This document shows positions 8,191 through 17,346 of a DNA stretch of 64,000 nucleotides, one piece after another. The stretch comes from Falsirhodobacter deserti. Its GTDB lineage: Bacteria > Pseudomonadota > Alphaproteobacteria > Rhodobacterales > Rhodobacteraceae. A model generated the notes under the pieces. It was not told the origin of the DNA. It saw only the letters and a list, made by a program, of their open reading frames with translations, and did not search any database. How positions within the stretch are numbered: position 1 is the first letter of the stretch; the number at the start of each line of letters is the position of its first letter. Both the position numbers and the translations under genes were made by a program. The stretch is taken from contig NZ_ML137218.1 in NCBI RefSeq assembly GCF_004015795.1, forward strand, positions 770,301-834,300, given 5' to 3'.

Positions 8191-10362
8191 TTAGTTGCTT
8201 TCGCCCATCTGGCCGACCGACCAGAACAGCGTTTCGCCCGAGCTGTCATCGACGCCGTCATTGTCGGTGACGACCCAGCCTTCACCGGCGGCATTGATGG
8301 CAAAGCCTTCGACCTTGTCCACGATGTAACCGTTCAGGGCCCGAAGATCGGGGATCAGGTCGCGAACCTCTTCCTTGGAAACAACGGGAAGGTCCTCTCC
8401 CAGTGCGACCGGCTCCAGCTCCGAAACGGGGAAGCGGTAAAGCTTCTTCACCTTCGCGGCTTCACCGATCAGGTTGTCACGCTCGATCACATAGGCCCAG
8501 TCGCCGTTGATCGTCAGCTCCGACAGGCCCATCCAGCCTTCGCCCTTTTCTTCCAGCGGATAGGCAACGGCGCCCCATTCCTTGGCATCAAGGTCATAGG
8601 AAAGCAGCTTCACCTGTCCTTCGGGATCGTCACCCCATTCGCGCTGAACGGCAAGCCACAGGCGGTTGTCCTGCATCGCGATGCCTTCGAAGCCGAAGCG
8701 CTTTTCATGCGCCACCAGTTCGGCGGGAAGGCCGATCTCTTCCTTGATCTCGCCCTTTGCATTCACGTGATAGATTGCGTGCGGGATCAGCCGGTCGGTG
8801 CGCCCTTCGGAGGCAAGCCAGAAGCCGCCTTCGCCATCGGTCGTGATGCCTTCAAGGTCCAGTTTCTGGGCCGGGTGGCCATTGCGCGTCACCACCGTCT
8901 TATGGGTGATGCGCGCGGGCGTTTGCGTGGTGTCGATCGTGAAGATCGCCGGTTGGTTGCCGTAAACGCTGTCCGAAACGGCGTAAAGCTGGCCTGCCTC
9001 GTTCCCCGCGACCAGACCCGAAAGGGCGCCCCAGCCGATCAGTTCATCCGCGCCGGCCGATGTCAGCATCGGATAGGACGGCGCATCCGCACCGCCTTCG
9101 AACACCATCACATGCGCGCGTGCAGCGCCATCTTCGCCAAGGTCGGCCTCGTTCGCGGAAACCAGCAGGTTGCGCGACGGGATGGCAACCAGGCCTTCGG
9201 GGCTGATGCCCGAGGGCAGCATCTGCGTCAGTTTCGGATTTGCCAGATCCGTCACGTCATAAACGCCGATGACCGACGCCCGCTCCGAGACGACGAAGAC
9301 ATAGGGCGTGCCGTTGAAGGTCGCAGCCTCGATCGACTCCGGCTCCACGCCTTTGGCGTCAGAGCGTTTCTCGGGGTAGTGACCGATCTCGATCACGGCA
9401 TGTTCGAAGGATGCGCCGGAGTCGTAAACCACCGTGCCGTCGCGGTGGAAGATCGACCAGCCGCGCGAGCCGCCTTGGTAATCGCCCTCGTTCGCGGTGG
9501 CGAAATGGTCGTTGTCGATCCACTTCACGCCATCGGGTTCGCGGGGAACGTCTTTCGCCGTGTCGGTGAACGACAGCTCGCCATTGTCCTTGGTGTCGAT
9601 GTTTTCCAGCGTGACCGTGCCCGCGCTGAAATGCGAAACCACCTCGCCATCGGTGCCGATCACCGCGATGTGGTTGTTTTCCTGCATCGTGACGACGATT
9701 TCGCCCGCATCATTGATGGAAACGAATTCCGGTTCGGGATCTTCCCCGCCAATTTCGGCAAGGCCGGTCATGTCGATCTTCTGCATGCCGTCGCAATCAA
9801 GCTCGCCATCCGTGACGGGCAGCTTCACCACGAAACCGGCGGGCATCTGGGGCAGGGCGCCGTCGTTCAGATCCTCGTCGCGCTGGTTTTCGATGGCAAT
9901 GGCAAGGAAAGAGCCGTCCTTGGCCTTGGCGACCGAATCCGGCTGGCCGCCCAGATCGCAGGATTCCAGAACTTCTTTGGTTTCAAGATCCAGCACGCGA
10001 AGCTGGCCCGAAGGGTCGGTGAAGCTGGCCGAAGTGTCGACGCCCACGAAGACGCGGTTTCCGATGATGACGGCCGTTGTCGGCTCTCCGTCCATCTCCA
10101 CGTTGCCCAGCGGCTTGGGGTTCGCGGCATCGGTGATGTCGACAAAGCCCAGAACGCCCAGCGGGCTGTCGGAATAGACGACCGTGTTGCCATCCTCGGA
10201 AACCGAGATGATCTCGGCCGAGGTTTCTCGCGAACGGTCCTCGCCCTCGGCCATGTTGGCGGGCGTGGCGAAGGAGGCGATGCGGTTGAACGTCGTTTCG
10301 GCCATCAGCGGGCTGGCGGTCGCCAGTGCAAGGGCCGAAGTCAGTAGCGCGAATTTCTGCAC
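8191..10362 (-). CDS. Large secreted phytase-like / esterase-like beta-propeller protein
   Basis: A 723-residue exported protein with a signal peptide (residues 1-21, ending LMA). The N-terminal half (about 25-430) resembles the choice-of-anchor-I / LVIVD beta-propeller with repeated VxVxDIT..NPK and ANEGDYxGG motifs. The C-terminal half (about 440-720) matches the phytase-like domain annotated as esterase-like activity of phytase family (DLEGIT, FxFEGIAM, GLSELTING). Such proteins are thought to act on phosphate esters or be cell-surface proteins; activity is not established. A Pho-box-like site lies 48 bp upstream, which fits phosphate-starvation induction. Many acidic residues are consistent with calcium binding. 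Confidence 0.82.
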   Translation of the reverse strand: MQKFALLTSALALATASPLMAETTFNRIASFATPANMAEGEDRSRETSAEIISVSEDGNTVVYSDSPLGVLGFVDITDAANPKPLGNVEMDGEPTTAVIIGNRVFVGVDTSASFTDPSGQLRVLDLETKEVLESCDLGGQPDSVAKAKDGSFLAIAIENQRDEDLNDGALPQMPAGFVVKLPVTDGELDCDGMQKIDMTGLAEIGGEDPEPEFVSINDAGEIVVTMQENNHIAVIGTDGEVVSHFSAGTVTLENIDTKDNGELSFTDTAKDVPREPDGVKWIDNDHFATANEGDYQGGSRGWSIFHRDGTVVYDSGASFEHAVIEIGHYPEKRSDAKGVEPESIEAATFNGTPYVFVVSERASVIGVYDVTDLANPKLTQMLPSGISPEGLVAIPSRNLLVSANEADLGEDGAARAHVMVFEGGADAPSYPMLTSAGADELIGWGALSGLVAGNEAGQLYAVSDSVYGNQPAIFTIDTTQTPARITHKTVVTRNGHPAQKLDLEGITTDGEGGFWLASEGRTDRLIPHAIYHVNAKGEIKEEIGLPAELVAHEKRFGFEGIAMQDNRLWLAVQREWGDDPEGQVKLLSYDLDAKEWGAVAYPLEEKGEGWMGLSELTINGDWAYVIERDNLIGEAAKVKKLYRFPVSELEPVALGEDLPVVSKEEVRDLIPDLRALNGYIVDKVEGFAINAAGEGWVVTDNDGVDDSSGETLFWSVGQMGESN

Positions 10363-10409
10363 GTTTCTGTCCCCAATGCGATTGTCAGCCGCACCAGTGA
10401 CGCGACAAG

Positions 10410-10427
10410 GAAACAGAAAGATGACAG
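10410..10427 (-). promoter_or_regulatory. Candidate PhoB binding site (Pho box)
   Basis: On the minus strand CTGTCAT-CTTT-CTGTTTC: two 7-bp direct repeats 4 bp apart, as in the Pho box. The first repeat is 7/7 and the second keeps CTGT. It is 48 bp upstream of the start codon of the secreted phytase-like gene. Confidence 0.55.
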
Positions 10428-10478
10428 CGTGGCGACGGTTTTGTGTGCGTCACGCAGGCGGGTGCAGATGATCGGGAG

Positions 10479-10555
10479 TGGCGACCCCGGTAGGACTTGA
10501 ACCCACAACCCAGGACTTAGAAGGTCCTTGCTCTATCCAGTTGAGCTACGGGGCC
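10479..10555 (-). tRNA. tRNA-Arg(TCT)
   Basis: Minus strand: acceptor GGCCCCG pairs with CGGGGTC; the anticodon stem AGGAC/GTCCT encloses loop CTTCTAA, giving anticodon TCT. The T arm is GTGGG TTCAAGT CC-type, and CCA is encoded. The cloverleaf is complete by inspection. Confidence 0.95.
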
Positions 10556-10597
10556 ACATGCGCCCTTTTGCGACAGCCGCGCGGCGCACGCAAGGAT

Positions 10598-11056
10598 TTA
10601 GAGCGCGAGCGTCATGAACGCGCTGTTGGGATCTTCGCGGTACGGCGGGAAGGGGGCGCAGTCCTGAAAGCCTGCGCGCGCGTAAAGCGTGCGGGCAGCA
10701 AGGAAGCTGGCCTGCGCGCCCGTTTCAAGACTGAGACGCAGGAACCCGGCCATCCTTGCTTCTGCCATCAGGTGGTCCAGCAGGGTGCGGGCAAGGCCAC
10801 GGCCGCGTTCTTCGGCCAGAACATGCATGGACTTGATCTCGGCATGGCTGGCATCCAGTGCCTTGAACGCGCCCATGCCGATGGCACGGCCATCTTCGCG
10901 CATGACGAAGAAGCGGATGCCGGGACCGGCCAAAGCCTCTGCCCCCAGCATGTGGATCGATTCTGGCGGAGAGTCCGCATGCATCGCCTGATGATGGCGC
11001 TGCATCAGAAGGGTAAGGTCATCTTGAAGCGGGGATTCGGGCAAAATTGTCAACAT
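10598..11056 (-). CDS. GNAT-family N-acetyltransferase
   Basis: A 152-residue protein with the GNAT fold: beta4 KSMHVLAEERGRGLART carries the acetyl-CoA pyrophosphate loop (RGRGLA), and the C-terminal YARAGFxxCxPFPPYxxDPxSxFM pattern is common in small uncharacterised bacterial acetyltransferases. Substrate unknown. Two ATG codons are possible: 11056 has AGGA 7 bp upstream and is preferred, and 11071 would add 5 residues. It lies between tRNA-Arg and the Pmp3 gene on the same strand. Confidence 0.88.
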   Translation of the reverse strand: MLTILPESPLQDDLTLLMQRHHQAMHADSPPESIHMLGAEALAGPGIRFFVMREDGRAIGMGAFKALDASHAEIKSMHVLAEERGRGLARTLLDHLMAEARMAGFLRLSLETGAQASFLAARTLYARAGFQDCAPFPPYREDPNSAFMTLAL

Positions 11057-11094
11057 TTTGTGATCCTGCATCGACCCTGCGCTTCAGGCAAGCA

Positions 11095-11253
11095 CTAGCG
11101 ACGTGCGATGATCCAGACAGCGTGCACGATGCCGGGGATATAGCCAAGAAGCGTCAGCAGGATGTTCAGCCAGAATGCCCCGCGCAAACCCACCTGCAGG
11201 AAAACGCCCAGCGGAGGAAGAAGGATTGCGATGATGATGCGTAAAATGTCCAT
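11095..11253 (-). CDS. Pmp3/YqaE-family small membrane protein
   Basis: A 52-residue protein (begins MDILRIII, ends AVWIIARR) with two hydrophobic helices around residues 4-22 and 29-50, joined by LRGAFWLN. The pattern PPLGVFLQVGL...NILLTLLGYIPGIVHA is the diagnostic signature of Pmp3 (PF01679) proteolipids. These sit in the cytoplasmic membrane and are linked to salt, pH or cold tolerance through effects on membrane potential. The ATG at 11253 starts the signature. It is a single short gene between the GNAT and the hydrolase. Confidence 0.93.
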   Translation of the reverse strand: MDILRIIIAILLPPLGVFLQVGLRGAFWLNILLTLLGYIPGIVHAVWIIARR

Positions 11254-11283
11254 CGCTGAAAGGTAGGTCCGCCGGCCGCCCCG

Positions 11284-12051
11284 TCAATGTCCGATACGGG
11301 CCAGAAAGGCGCAGATCGCGTCAGCCATCTCGTGGGGTGCGTCCAATGCCGGCAGGTGGCCCGATCCGCGCATCAGGCGGAAATCGGCACCGGCGATCAG
11401 CGCTGCCGTTTCCGCCACCAGATCGGGCGGGGTTATCGCATCGGCCGAACCGGCAAGCACCAGCGTCGGCAGGGTCAGCGTTGCGGTGGTGGTATAGAAG
11501 TCCGTCCCTTCAAGCGCCGCGGCCCCTGCGGCGTAGCCAGCCGGATCGCAGGCCGCCAGCATCGCCCGCGCCCGATCCGCCGCGGGTGAACAGCGGGCGG
11601 ACAGGGCGAAGCTGCGGGCGATGACCGGCTCGACCAGCGGGGCCATTTCGGTGGCCGAGGTTTGCACCGCCCGCCATGCCGAAGTGGCGGGGATCTTCGC
11701 CGCGGTGTTGGCCAGAACCAGCCCCCGCACCAGATCCAGCCGCTTCACAGCCAGCCCCTGGGCCACCATGCCGCCAAGCCCCGAACCCACGAACACCGCA
11801 TCGCGCAGATGCAGCGCATCCATCAGCGCTTCTGCATCGCGCACCAGCGCGCCCATGCCGGCCGCGCCGCCGCCCGACGCGCCATGCCCGCGAAGGTCAT
11901 AGCGCAGGATGCGGCAATGGCGCGGCAGGCGGGGTGCGACCTGATCCCATATGGCTTGTGAAAACCCCAGCGGATGGGCCAGCACCACGGGCGGCCCGTC
12001 CCCTTCCGAGGTGTAGTGGATCAGCCTGTCGGACAGCGGCAGCACCGGCAT
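11284..12051 (-). CDS. Alpha/beta hydrolase, PcaD-like, nucleophile serine missing
   Basis: A 255-residue alpha/beta-hydrolase closest in feel to 3-oxoadipate enol-lactonase (PcaD): oxyanion strand LAHPLGFSQAIW, YDLRGHGAS, and the conserved AQGLAVKRLDLV...ANTAAKIP text. The nucleophile elbow at residues 89-94 reads GSGLGG, where the family normally has G-x-S-x-G-G: position 91 is Gly and the nearest Ser is one residue early. The Asp (SADAITPP) and His (GSGHLPALD) of the triad remain. ATG at 12051 has AAGGGG 6-7 bp upstream. No other beta-ketoadipate genes are nearby. Either a non-catalytic paralogue or an enzyme with an altered nucleophile. Confidence 0.85.
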   Translation of the reverse strand: MPVLPLSDRLIHYTSEGDGPPVVLAHPLGFSQAIWDQVAPRLPRHCRILRYDLRGHGASGGGAAGMGALVRDAEALMDALHLRDAVFVGSGLGGMVAQGLAVKRLDLVRGLVLANTAAKIPATSAWRAVQTSATEMAPLVEPVIARSFALSARCSPAADRARAMLAACDPAGYAAGAAALEGTDFYTTTATLTLPTLVLAGSADAITPPDLVAETAALIAGADFRLMRGSGHLPALDAPHEMADAICAFLARIGH

Positions 12052-12204
12052 CAGGATCCCCTTGTCATGGTCGTGGCTTCGGTCATCGCGCCTTGGTGCC
12101 ATGAAGGCAAGGCGGGGGGAAGGGGCGGTTCACCTCCGCGCGATGCGCCTTGCCGGATGAAGGGGATGGGCCTAAACCGCCCTCGGCAAAGAAGGGAACG
12201 GGAT

Positions 12205-13977
12205 ATGGCAAGACGCACCGATACGGATCGGGCATCCTCGCGCAAGGTCGGTGCCCTGCGCGCGCTGGTCCCGTTCCTGAAGCCGTATCGCCTGATGGTG
12301 ACGGGCACGCTGGCGGCCCTGACCGTCACGGCGGGGGCCAGCCTGTCGCTGCCCATCGCCACGCGCCGCGTGGTCGATGGCTTCGGCACCAGCACCGAAC
12401 AGTTGCTGGACGACTACTTCCTTGCCTTCCTTGGTATCGCGGCACTTCTGGCCGTGGGAACGGGCGCGCGGTATTATCTTGTCACGCGGCTGGGCGAACG
12501 GGTGATCGCCGACATCCGCCGCGCCCTGTTCGACCGCGTCACGGGGATGAGCCCTGCGTTCTTCGAGAACATCGTCACGGGTGAGGTGATCTCGCGGCTG
12601 ACAACCGACACGACGCTGATCCTGTCGGTTATCGGATCGTCGGTATCCATCGCGCTGCGCAACCTGCTGATGATGACGGGCGGGCTGGTGCTGATGCTGT
12701 TCACCTCGGCCAAGCTGACGGGGATGGTGCTGCTTCTGGTGCCGCTGGTTGTCGTGCCGATCGTCGTGATGGGCCGCCGCCTGCGCACCCACAGCCGCGA
12801 GAACCAGGACCTGATCGCCCGCTCTTCGGGCAACGCCGCGGAGATGCTGGGCGCCACCGCCACCGTGCAGGCCTTCACGCAGGGCGAGGCTGTGCGCGCG
12901 CATTTCGCGGGCCTGACAGAACAGGCCTTCGCATCGGCCCGCCGCCGGATCGCCACGCGGGCGGTGATGACGATGATCGTCATCTTCCTTGTGTTCTCGG
13001 GCGTCGTTGGCGTGCTTTGGGTGGGCGCGCGCGATGTGCGGGCCGATGGCATGACCACGGGCGAACTGGTGCAGTTCGTGATCTATTCGGTGCTGGTTGC
13101 CGGTTCGGTCGGCGCCCTGTCCGAGATATGGGGCGAGTTGCAGCGCGCCGCGGGCGCCACCGAACGGCTGGTGGAACTGCTGAACGCCGAGGACAGCGTT
13201 CAGGACCCGCCCGTGCCCATGCCCATGCCGCGCCCCGTGCGCGGAGAGATCGTGTTCGACAACGTCCGCTTCCACTATCCCCAGCGGCCCGGCCAGTCGG
13301 CACTGGACGGGATCACCCTGCGGGTGGCGCCGGGGGAAACGGTGGCACTTGTCGGCCCCTCGGGCGCGGGCAAGACGACGGTGCTGCAACTGCTGCTGCG
13401 CTTTTACGACCCGCAGGGCGGCGTGGTCAGCATCGACGGCGTGGAACTGCCCACGATGGCGCGCGACGATTTCCGGCGCGAGGTGGCGCTTGTGCCGCAG
13501 GATCCGGTGATCTTCGCCGCCAGCGCGCGCGACAACATCCGCTTCGGCCGCCCCGATGCCACGGATGCCGAGGTGGAGGCCGCCGCCCGCGCCGCCGCCG
13601 CGCATGATTTCCTGGCCGCGCTGCCCGATGGGTATGACACGCAGGTGGGCGAACGCGGCGTGATGCTTTCGGGCGGGCAGAAGCAGCGCATCGCCATCGC
13701 CCGCGCCATCCTGCGCGACGCCAGAATCCTGCTGCTGGACGAGGCGACCTCGGCCCTTGATGCGGAGTCGGAGGCGGCAGTCCAGCAGGCGATGGAGCGG
13801 CTGGCGAAGGGGCGCACAGTGATCGTGATCGCGCATCGTCTGGCCACGGTGAAGAAGGCTGACCGGATCGTGGTGCTGGACCACGGGCGCATCGTGGCCG
13901 AAGGGACGCATGACAGCCTGATCGCCGATGGAGGGCTTTACGCGCGGCTTGCAAAGCTGCAATTCACCGATCAGTGA
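12205..13977 (+). CDS. ABC exporter, fused transmembrane-ATPase (MsbA/ABCB type)
   Basis: A 590-residue half-transporter. The N-terminal transmembrane domain has six helices (about residues 25-325) with the ABC-exporter coupling-region text FFENIVTGEVISRLTTDT. The C-terminal nucleotide-binding domain has Walker A GPSGAGKT at 384-391, Q-loop VPQDPVIF, signature LSGGQ at 488-492, Walker B LLLDEATS at about 509 and switch His in IAHRL. It is likely a homodimer exporting a lipid or hydrophobic compound. The ATG at 12205 is preceded by GAAGGGAACGGG. The acyl-CoA ligase gene follows 18 bp later, suggesting co-transcription and perhaps a lipid-linked role (inference). Confidence 0.93.
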   Translation: MARRTDTDRASSRKVGALRALVPFLKPYRLMVTGTLAALTVTAGASLSLPIATRRVVDGFGTSTEQLLDDYFLAFLGIAALLAVGTGARYYLVTRLGERVIADIRRALFDRVTGMSPAFFENIVTGEVISRLTTDTTLILSVIGSSVSIALRNLLMMTGGLVLMLFTSAKLTGMVLLLVPLVVVPIVVMGRRLRTHSRENQDLIARSSGNAAEMLGATATVQAFTQGEAVRAHFAGLTEQAFASARRRIATRAVMTMIVIFLVFSGVVGVLWVGARDVRADGMTTGELVQFVIYSVLVAGSVGALSEIWGELQRAAGATERLVELLNAEDSVQDPPVPMPMPRPVRGEIVFDNVRFHYPQRPGQSALDGITLRVAPGETVALVGPSGAGKTTVLQLLLRFYDPQGGVVSIDGVELPTMARDDFRREVALVPQDPVIFAASARDNIRFGRPDATDAEVEAAARAAAAHDFLAALPDGYDTQVGERGVMLSGGQKQRIAIARAILRDARILLLDEATSALDAESEAAVQQAMERLAKGRTVIVIAHRLATVKKADRIVVLDHGRIVAEGTHDSLIADGGLYARLAKLQFTDQ

Positions 13978-13995
13978 GTTTGCAGGGAGGGCCGG

Positions 13996-15750
13996 ATGCC
14001 CTTTGCCACCCGCGCCGATCGTGAGGCCATAGAGGCCGAGATGCCGTGGCGCGACCGCGACGTGCCGCCGACGATCCACCGCGCGCTGGGCGCGCGGATT
14101 TCCGACGCGCCGGCGCTGTCGTTCCAGCTTCTGTCCGGCCCCCGGTCAAGATCCGTCACGTGGAGCTGGCGTGAGCTGCACCGCCACGCCGTTCAGGCCG
14201 CCAACCTGCTGCGGGATCTTGGCGTTGGCCCCACGGACAGGGTGGCCTTGATCCTGCCCAATGCGCCCGAAACCGTGGCCGCGATGCTGGGCGCGATGAT
14301 CGCGGGGGTGGCCACGCCCATCAACCCGCTGCTGGCGCCGGGCCAGATCGCCAGCCTTCTGCGCGAAACGGGCGCAAAGGTGGTGATCACGCTGAAGGCC
14401 TTTCCTTCCACCGACATCGCCGCCCGGGTGGCCGAGGCGCTGGTGCATGCCCCCGATGTGCGCACCGTGCTGGAGGTGGACCTTCAGCACTGGCTGGCGC
14501 CGCCGAAATCATGGCTCGTTCCGCTGCTGCGGCCCCGCCACAAGGTGCGCCATCGCGCCCGCATCATGGATTTCGCGCTGGTCCAGCGCCAGCCGGAGGC
14601 CCTTGCCTTCGACGATCCGCCCGAAGATCGCGTTGCGGCCTGCTTTCACACGGGTGGCACGACGGGGATGCCGAAGCTGGCGCTGCACCGCGTGCGCGCG
14701 ATGCTTTACAACGGGTGGGTAGGTCACCGACTTTTGTTCACCGCCGATGACGTGATCCTGTGCCCGCTGCCGCTGTTCCACGTTTTCGCCGCCTATCCGG
14801 TCATGATGTCGGCGCTGATGACGGGGGCGCATCTGGTGCTGCCGACGCCTGCCGGGTATCGGGGCGAGGGGATGTTCGACAACCTTTGGCGCCTGATCGA
14901 GCGGTATCGCGCGACTTATCTGGTTGCAGTGCCGACGGCGCTTTCGGTTCTGATGCAGCGGCCAGTGAACGCGGACCTGTCCAGCCTGCGGGTGGTCTTC
15001 TCCGGCTCGGCTCCGCTGCCGCGCGAGTTGTTCACGCGCTTTCGCAAGGCGGCGGGGGTGGAGGTGATCGAGGGCTATGGCCTGACGGAAGCAACCTGCC
15101 TGATCGCGGCGAACCCGCCCGACGGGGTGAAGAAGGTCGGGTCGGTCGGGCTTGCCATGCCCTATGCCGAGGTTCGGATCGAAGGCGGGCAGATCATGGT
15201 CCGCAGCCCGGGCACGGATGGCTGGCTTGCAACGGGCGATCTGGGGCGGATCGACGATGAAGGGTATATCTTCATCACCGGCCGCGCGAAGGACCTGATC
15301 ATCCGGGGCGGCCACAACATCGACCCGGCCGAGATCGAGGAAGCGCTGATGGCCCATCCCGCAGTGGCCATGGTGGGGGCGATCGGCCAGCCCGACGCCC
15401 ATGCGGGCGAGGTGCCCTGCGCCTATGTGGAACTGGTGGAAGGCGCCGCAGCCTCGGCCGAGGAGTTGCGCGATTTCGCCCGCGCGCGCATCAACGAGCG
15501 TGCCGCCGTGCCCCGCCATGTGGAGGTGGTGGCGGAGATGCCCAAAACGGCCATCGGCAAGGTTTTCAAGCCGGAGCTTCGCCGCCGCGCGATCACCCGT
15601 GTGCTGAACGAGGCGCTGGCGGGGCGGGGGCGCGTGATCGATGTGGTCGAGGACCGCGACCGCGGCCTTGTCGCCAAGATCGAGGGTGATGTTTCGGCGT
15701 TGGGCGCGTTCGCGGTGGAGTGGGAAGCGGCAAGCTCCGCGTCCCCGTGA
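13996..15750 (+). CDS. Acyl-CoA synthetase (AMP-dependent ligase)
   Basis: A 584-residue ANL-superfamily enzyme that activates a carboxylic (probably fatty) acid to acyl-AMP and then acyl-CoA. Visible motifs: A3 phosphate loop TGGTTGMPK (219-227), A5 GYGLTEAT (360-367), A7 TGDLGRIDDEGY (about 415), A8 GRAKDLIIRGGHNIDP, and the A10 catalytic lysine in PKTAIGK (Lys522). A roughly 60-residue C-terminal extension follows Lys522. AGGGAGG lies upstream of the ATG, and the gene is 18 bp after the ABC exporter. The chain-length preference cannot be read from the sequence. Confidence 0.9.
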   Translation: MPFATRADREAIEAEMPWRDRDVPPTIHRALGARISDAPALSFQLLSGPRSRSVTWSWRELHRHAVQAANLLRDLGVGPTDRVALILPNAPETVAAMLGAMIAGVATPINPLLAPGQIASLLRETGAKVVITLKAFPSTDIAARVAEALVHAPDVRTVLEVDLQHWLAPPKSWLVPLLRPRHKVRHRARIMDFALVQRQPEALAFDDPPEDRVAACFHTGGTTGMPKLALHRVRAMLYNGWVGHRLLFTADDVILCPLPLFHVFAAYPVMMSALMTGAHLVLPTPAGYRGEGMFDNLWRLIERYRATYLVAVPTALSVLMQRPVNADLSSLRVVFSGSAPLPRELFTRFRKAAGVEVIEGYGLTEATCLIAANPPDGVKKVGSVGLAMPYAEVRIEGGQIMVRSPGTDGWLATGDLGRIDDEGYIFITGRAKDLIIRGGHNIDPAEIEEALMAHPAVAMVGAIGQPDAHAGEVPCAYVELVEGAAASAEELRDFARARINERAAVPRHVEVVAEMPKTAIGKVFKPELRRRAITRVLNEALAGRGRVIDVVEDRDRGLVAKIEGDVSALGAFAVEWEAASSASP

Positions 15751-15784
15751 AGGGGACACTCGCCCGCCGCTGCTGCCGCGAGCC

Positions 15785-17206
15785 TCAGGTGGCGGAGCCG
15801 CCGATGGTCAGCCCGCCGATCATCAGCGTCGGCTGGCCGACGCCCACGGGAACCCATTGGCCCGCCTTGCCGCAATTGCCGATGCCGGGGTCCAGCGCCA
15901 TGTCGTTGCCGATGGCGCGGATCTGTTGCAGGGCGGTGGCGCCATCGCCGATCAGGGTTGCACCCTTGACCGGTTCCTGCACCTGACCATTCCGGACGCG
16001 ATAAGCCTCGGTGCAGGAAAAGACGAACTTGCCGTTCGTGATGTCCACCTGCCCGCCACCAAAGCCAACGGCATAGATGCCATCCTTTAGATCGGCGAGG
16101 ATCGCCTTGGGATCCGCATCCCCGCCCAGCATGTAGGTGTTGGTCATGCGCGGCATCGGGATATGGGCATAGCTTTCGCGCCGCCCGTTGCCGGTGGGCG
16201 CAACACCCATCAGGCGGGCGTTCTGGCGGTCCTGCATGTAGCCGGTCAGGATGCCATCCTCGATCAGCACGTTGCGGGCGCTTGGCGTCCCCTCGTCGTC
16301 GATGGTCAGCGATCCGCGGCGGTCGGGCAGGGTGCCGTCATCCAGCACCGTCACGCCCGGTGCGGCAACGCGCTGGCCCAGCAGCCCCGCGAAAGCAGAG
16401 GTCTTCTTGCGGTTGAAATCACCCTCCAGCCCGTGGCCGACCGCTTCGTGCAGCAGGATGCCGGGCCAGCCTGCACCAAGCACCACGTCCAGAACGCCGG
16501 CGGGGGCGGGAACGGCATCAAGGTTCAGCCTGGCGATCCGCACGGCTTCCTGCACCACGGGCTTCCAATGTGCCGGATCCATGAGCTGCGCAAGCCCGTG
16601 GCGCCCGCCACCGCCCATGTTGCCGGATTCGCGCTGCCCCCCGCGTTCCACGATGACAGAGATGTTCAGCCGCGCCATCGGGCGCATATCCGTCAGGCGC
16701 AGGCCTTCGGGGCGCAGGATCTCCACCTCCTGCACGCTGGCGGACAGGGCCGCGGAAACCTGCACCACCGAAGGATCAAGGCTGCGGGCGAAGGCGTCGA
16801 TCTCGCGCAGCATGTCGATCTTCACGGCGAAGGCGGCATCGGCGATGGGATCGATCGCGGCGTAAAGATGGCGGTTGGTGCCGGGCGGGGGCGGGGCCAT
16901 GACACCGCCCCCATCGCCCACCGCCAGCCGCGCCGTTTCCGACGCGCGCCGAAGCGACTTTTCGTTGATGCGGGTGGAATGGGCATAGCCGGCCACCTCT
17001 CCGCGCACCGCGCGCAGCCCGAACCCTTCGGCAGCGTCATAGCTTGCATTCCGGATGCGTCCGTCATCCAGCACCAGCGCCTCGGACCGGCGGCGTTCCA
17101 GGAACAGTTCGCCATCATCGGCACCCGCAACGGCATCGCGCAGGATGGACAGCGCCTGCGCCTCGTCCAGAAGGGTGTCGAAGGGGCGGAATGGGCTGTC
17201 GGTCAT
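15785..17206 (-). CDS. tldD: Metalloprotease TldD
   Basis: A 473-residue TldD/PmbA-family protein. TldD pairs with TldE (PmbA) to form a zinc protease that degrades unfolded peptides; in E. coli it processes microcin B17 and the CcdA antitoxin. The active-site motif HEAVGH (HExxxH, residues 253-258), followed by GLEGD, is intact. The C-terminus has CTEAYRVRNGQVQEPVKGATLIG, typical of the family. The start at 17206 follows GAGGA. tldE is not in this window. It is divergent from ctaB; in many relatives tldD flanks the cytochrome oxidase operon. Confidence 0.95.
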   Translation of the reverse strand: MTDSPFRPFDTLLDEAQALSILRDAVAGADDGELFLERRRSEALVLDDGRIRNASYDAAEGFGLRAVRGEVAGYAHSTRINEKSLRRASETARLAVGDGGGVMAPPPPGTNRHLYAAIDPIADAAFAVKIDMLREIDAFARSLDPSVVQVSAALSASVQEVEILRPEGLRLTDMRPMARLNISVIVERGGQRESGNMGGGGRHGLAQLMDPAHWKPVVQEAVRIARLNLDAVPAPAGVLDVVLGAGWPGILLHEAVGHGLEGDFNRKKTSAFAGLLGQRVAAPGVTVLDDGTLPDRRGSLTIDDEGTPSARNVLIEDGILTGYMQDRQNARLMGVAPTGNGRRESYAHIPMPRMTNTYMLGGDADPKAILADLKDGIYAVGFGGGQVDITNGKFVFSCTEAYRVRNGQVQEPVKGATLIGDGATALQQIRAIGNDMALDPGIGNCGKAGQWVPVGVGQPTLMIGGLTIGGSAT

Positions 17207-17346
17207 GGCGTCCTCTGGTCGTTCGGGCTGGTGTGACGTATATGGTGCCATGCAGGGGCGGCACAACACGGGCCTTGGGCGTTATGTCCCATTGATGGGC
17301 CGGCCGATCCACGCCAGAAGCCACCCCGCATCCTCGGAGGAGCATC

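Noticed and set aside
8173..10347. A roughly 724-codon plus-strand frame opposite the phytase-like gene
   Set aside because: Antisense shadow; no SD and no recognisable domain, whereas the minus strand encodes a signal peptide and propeller repeats.
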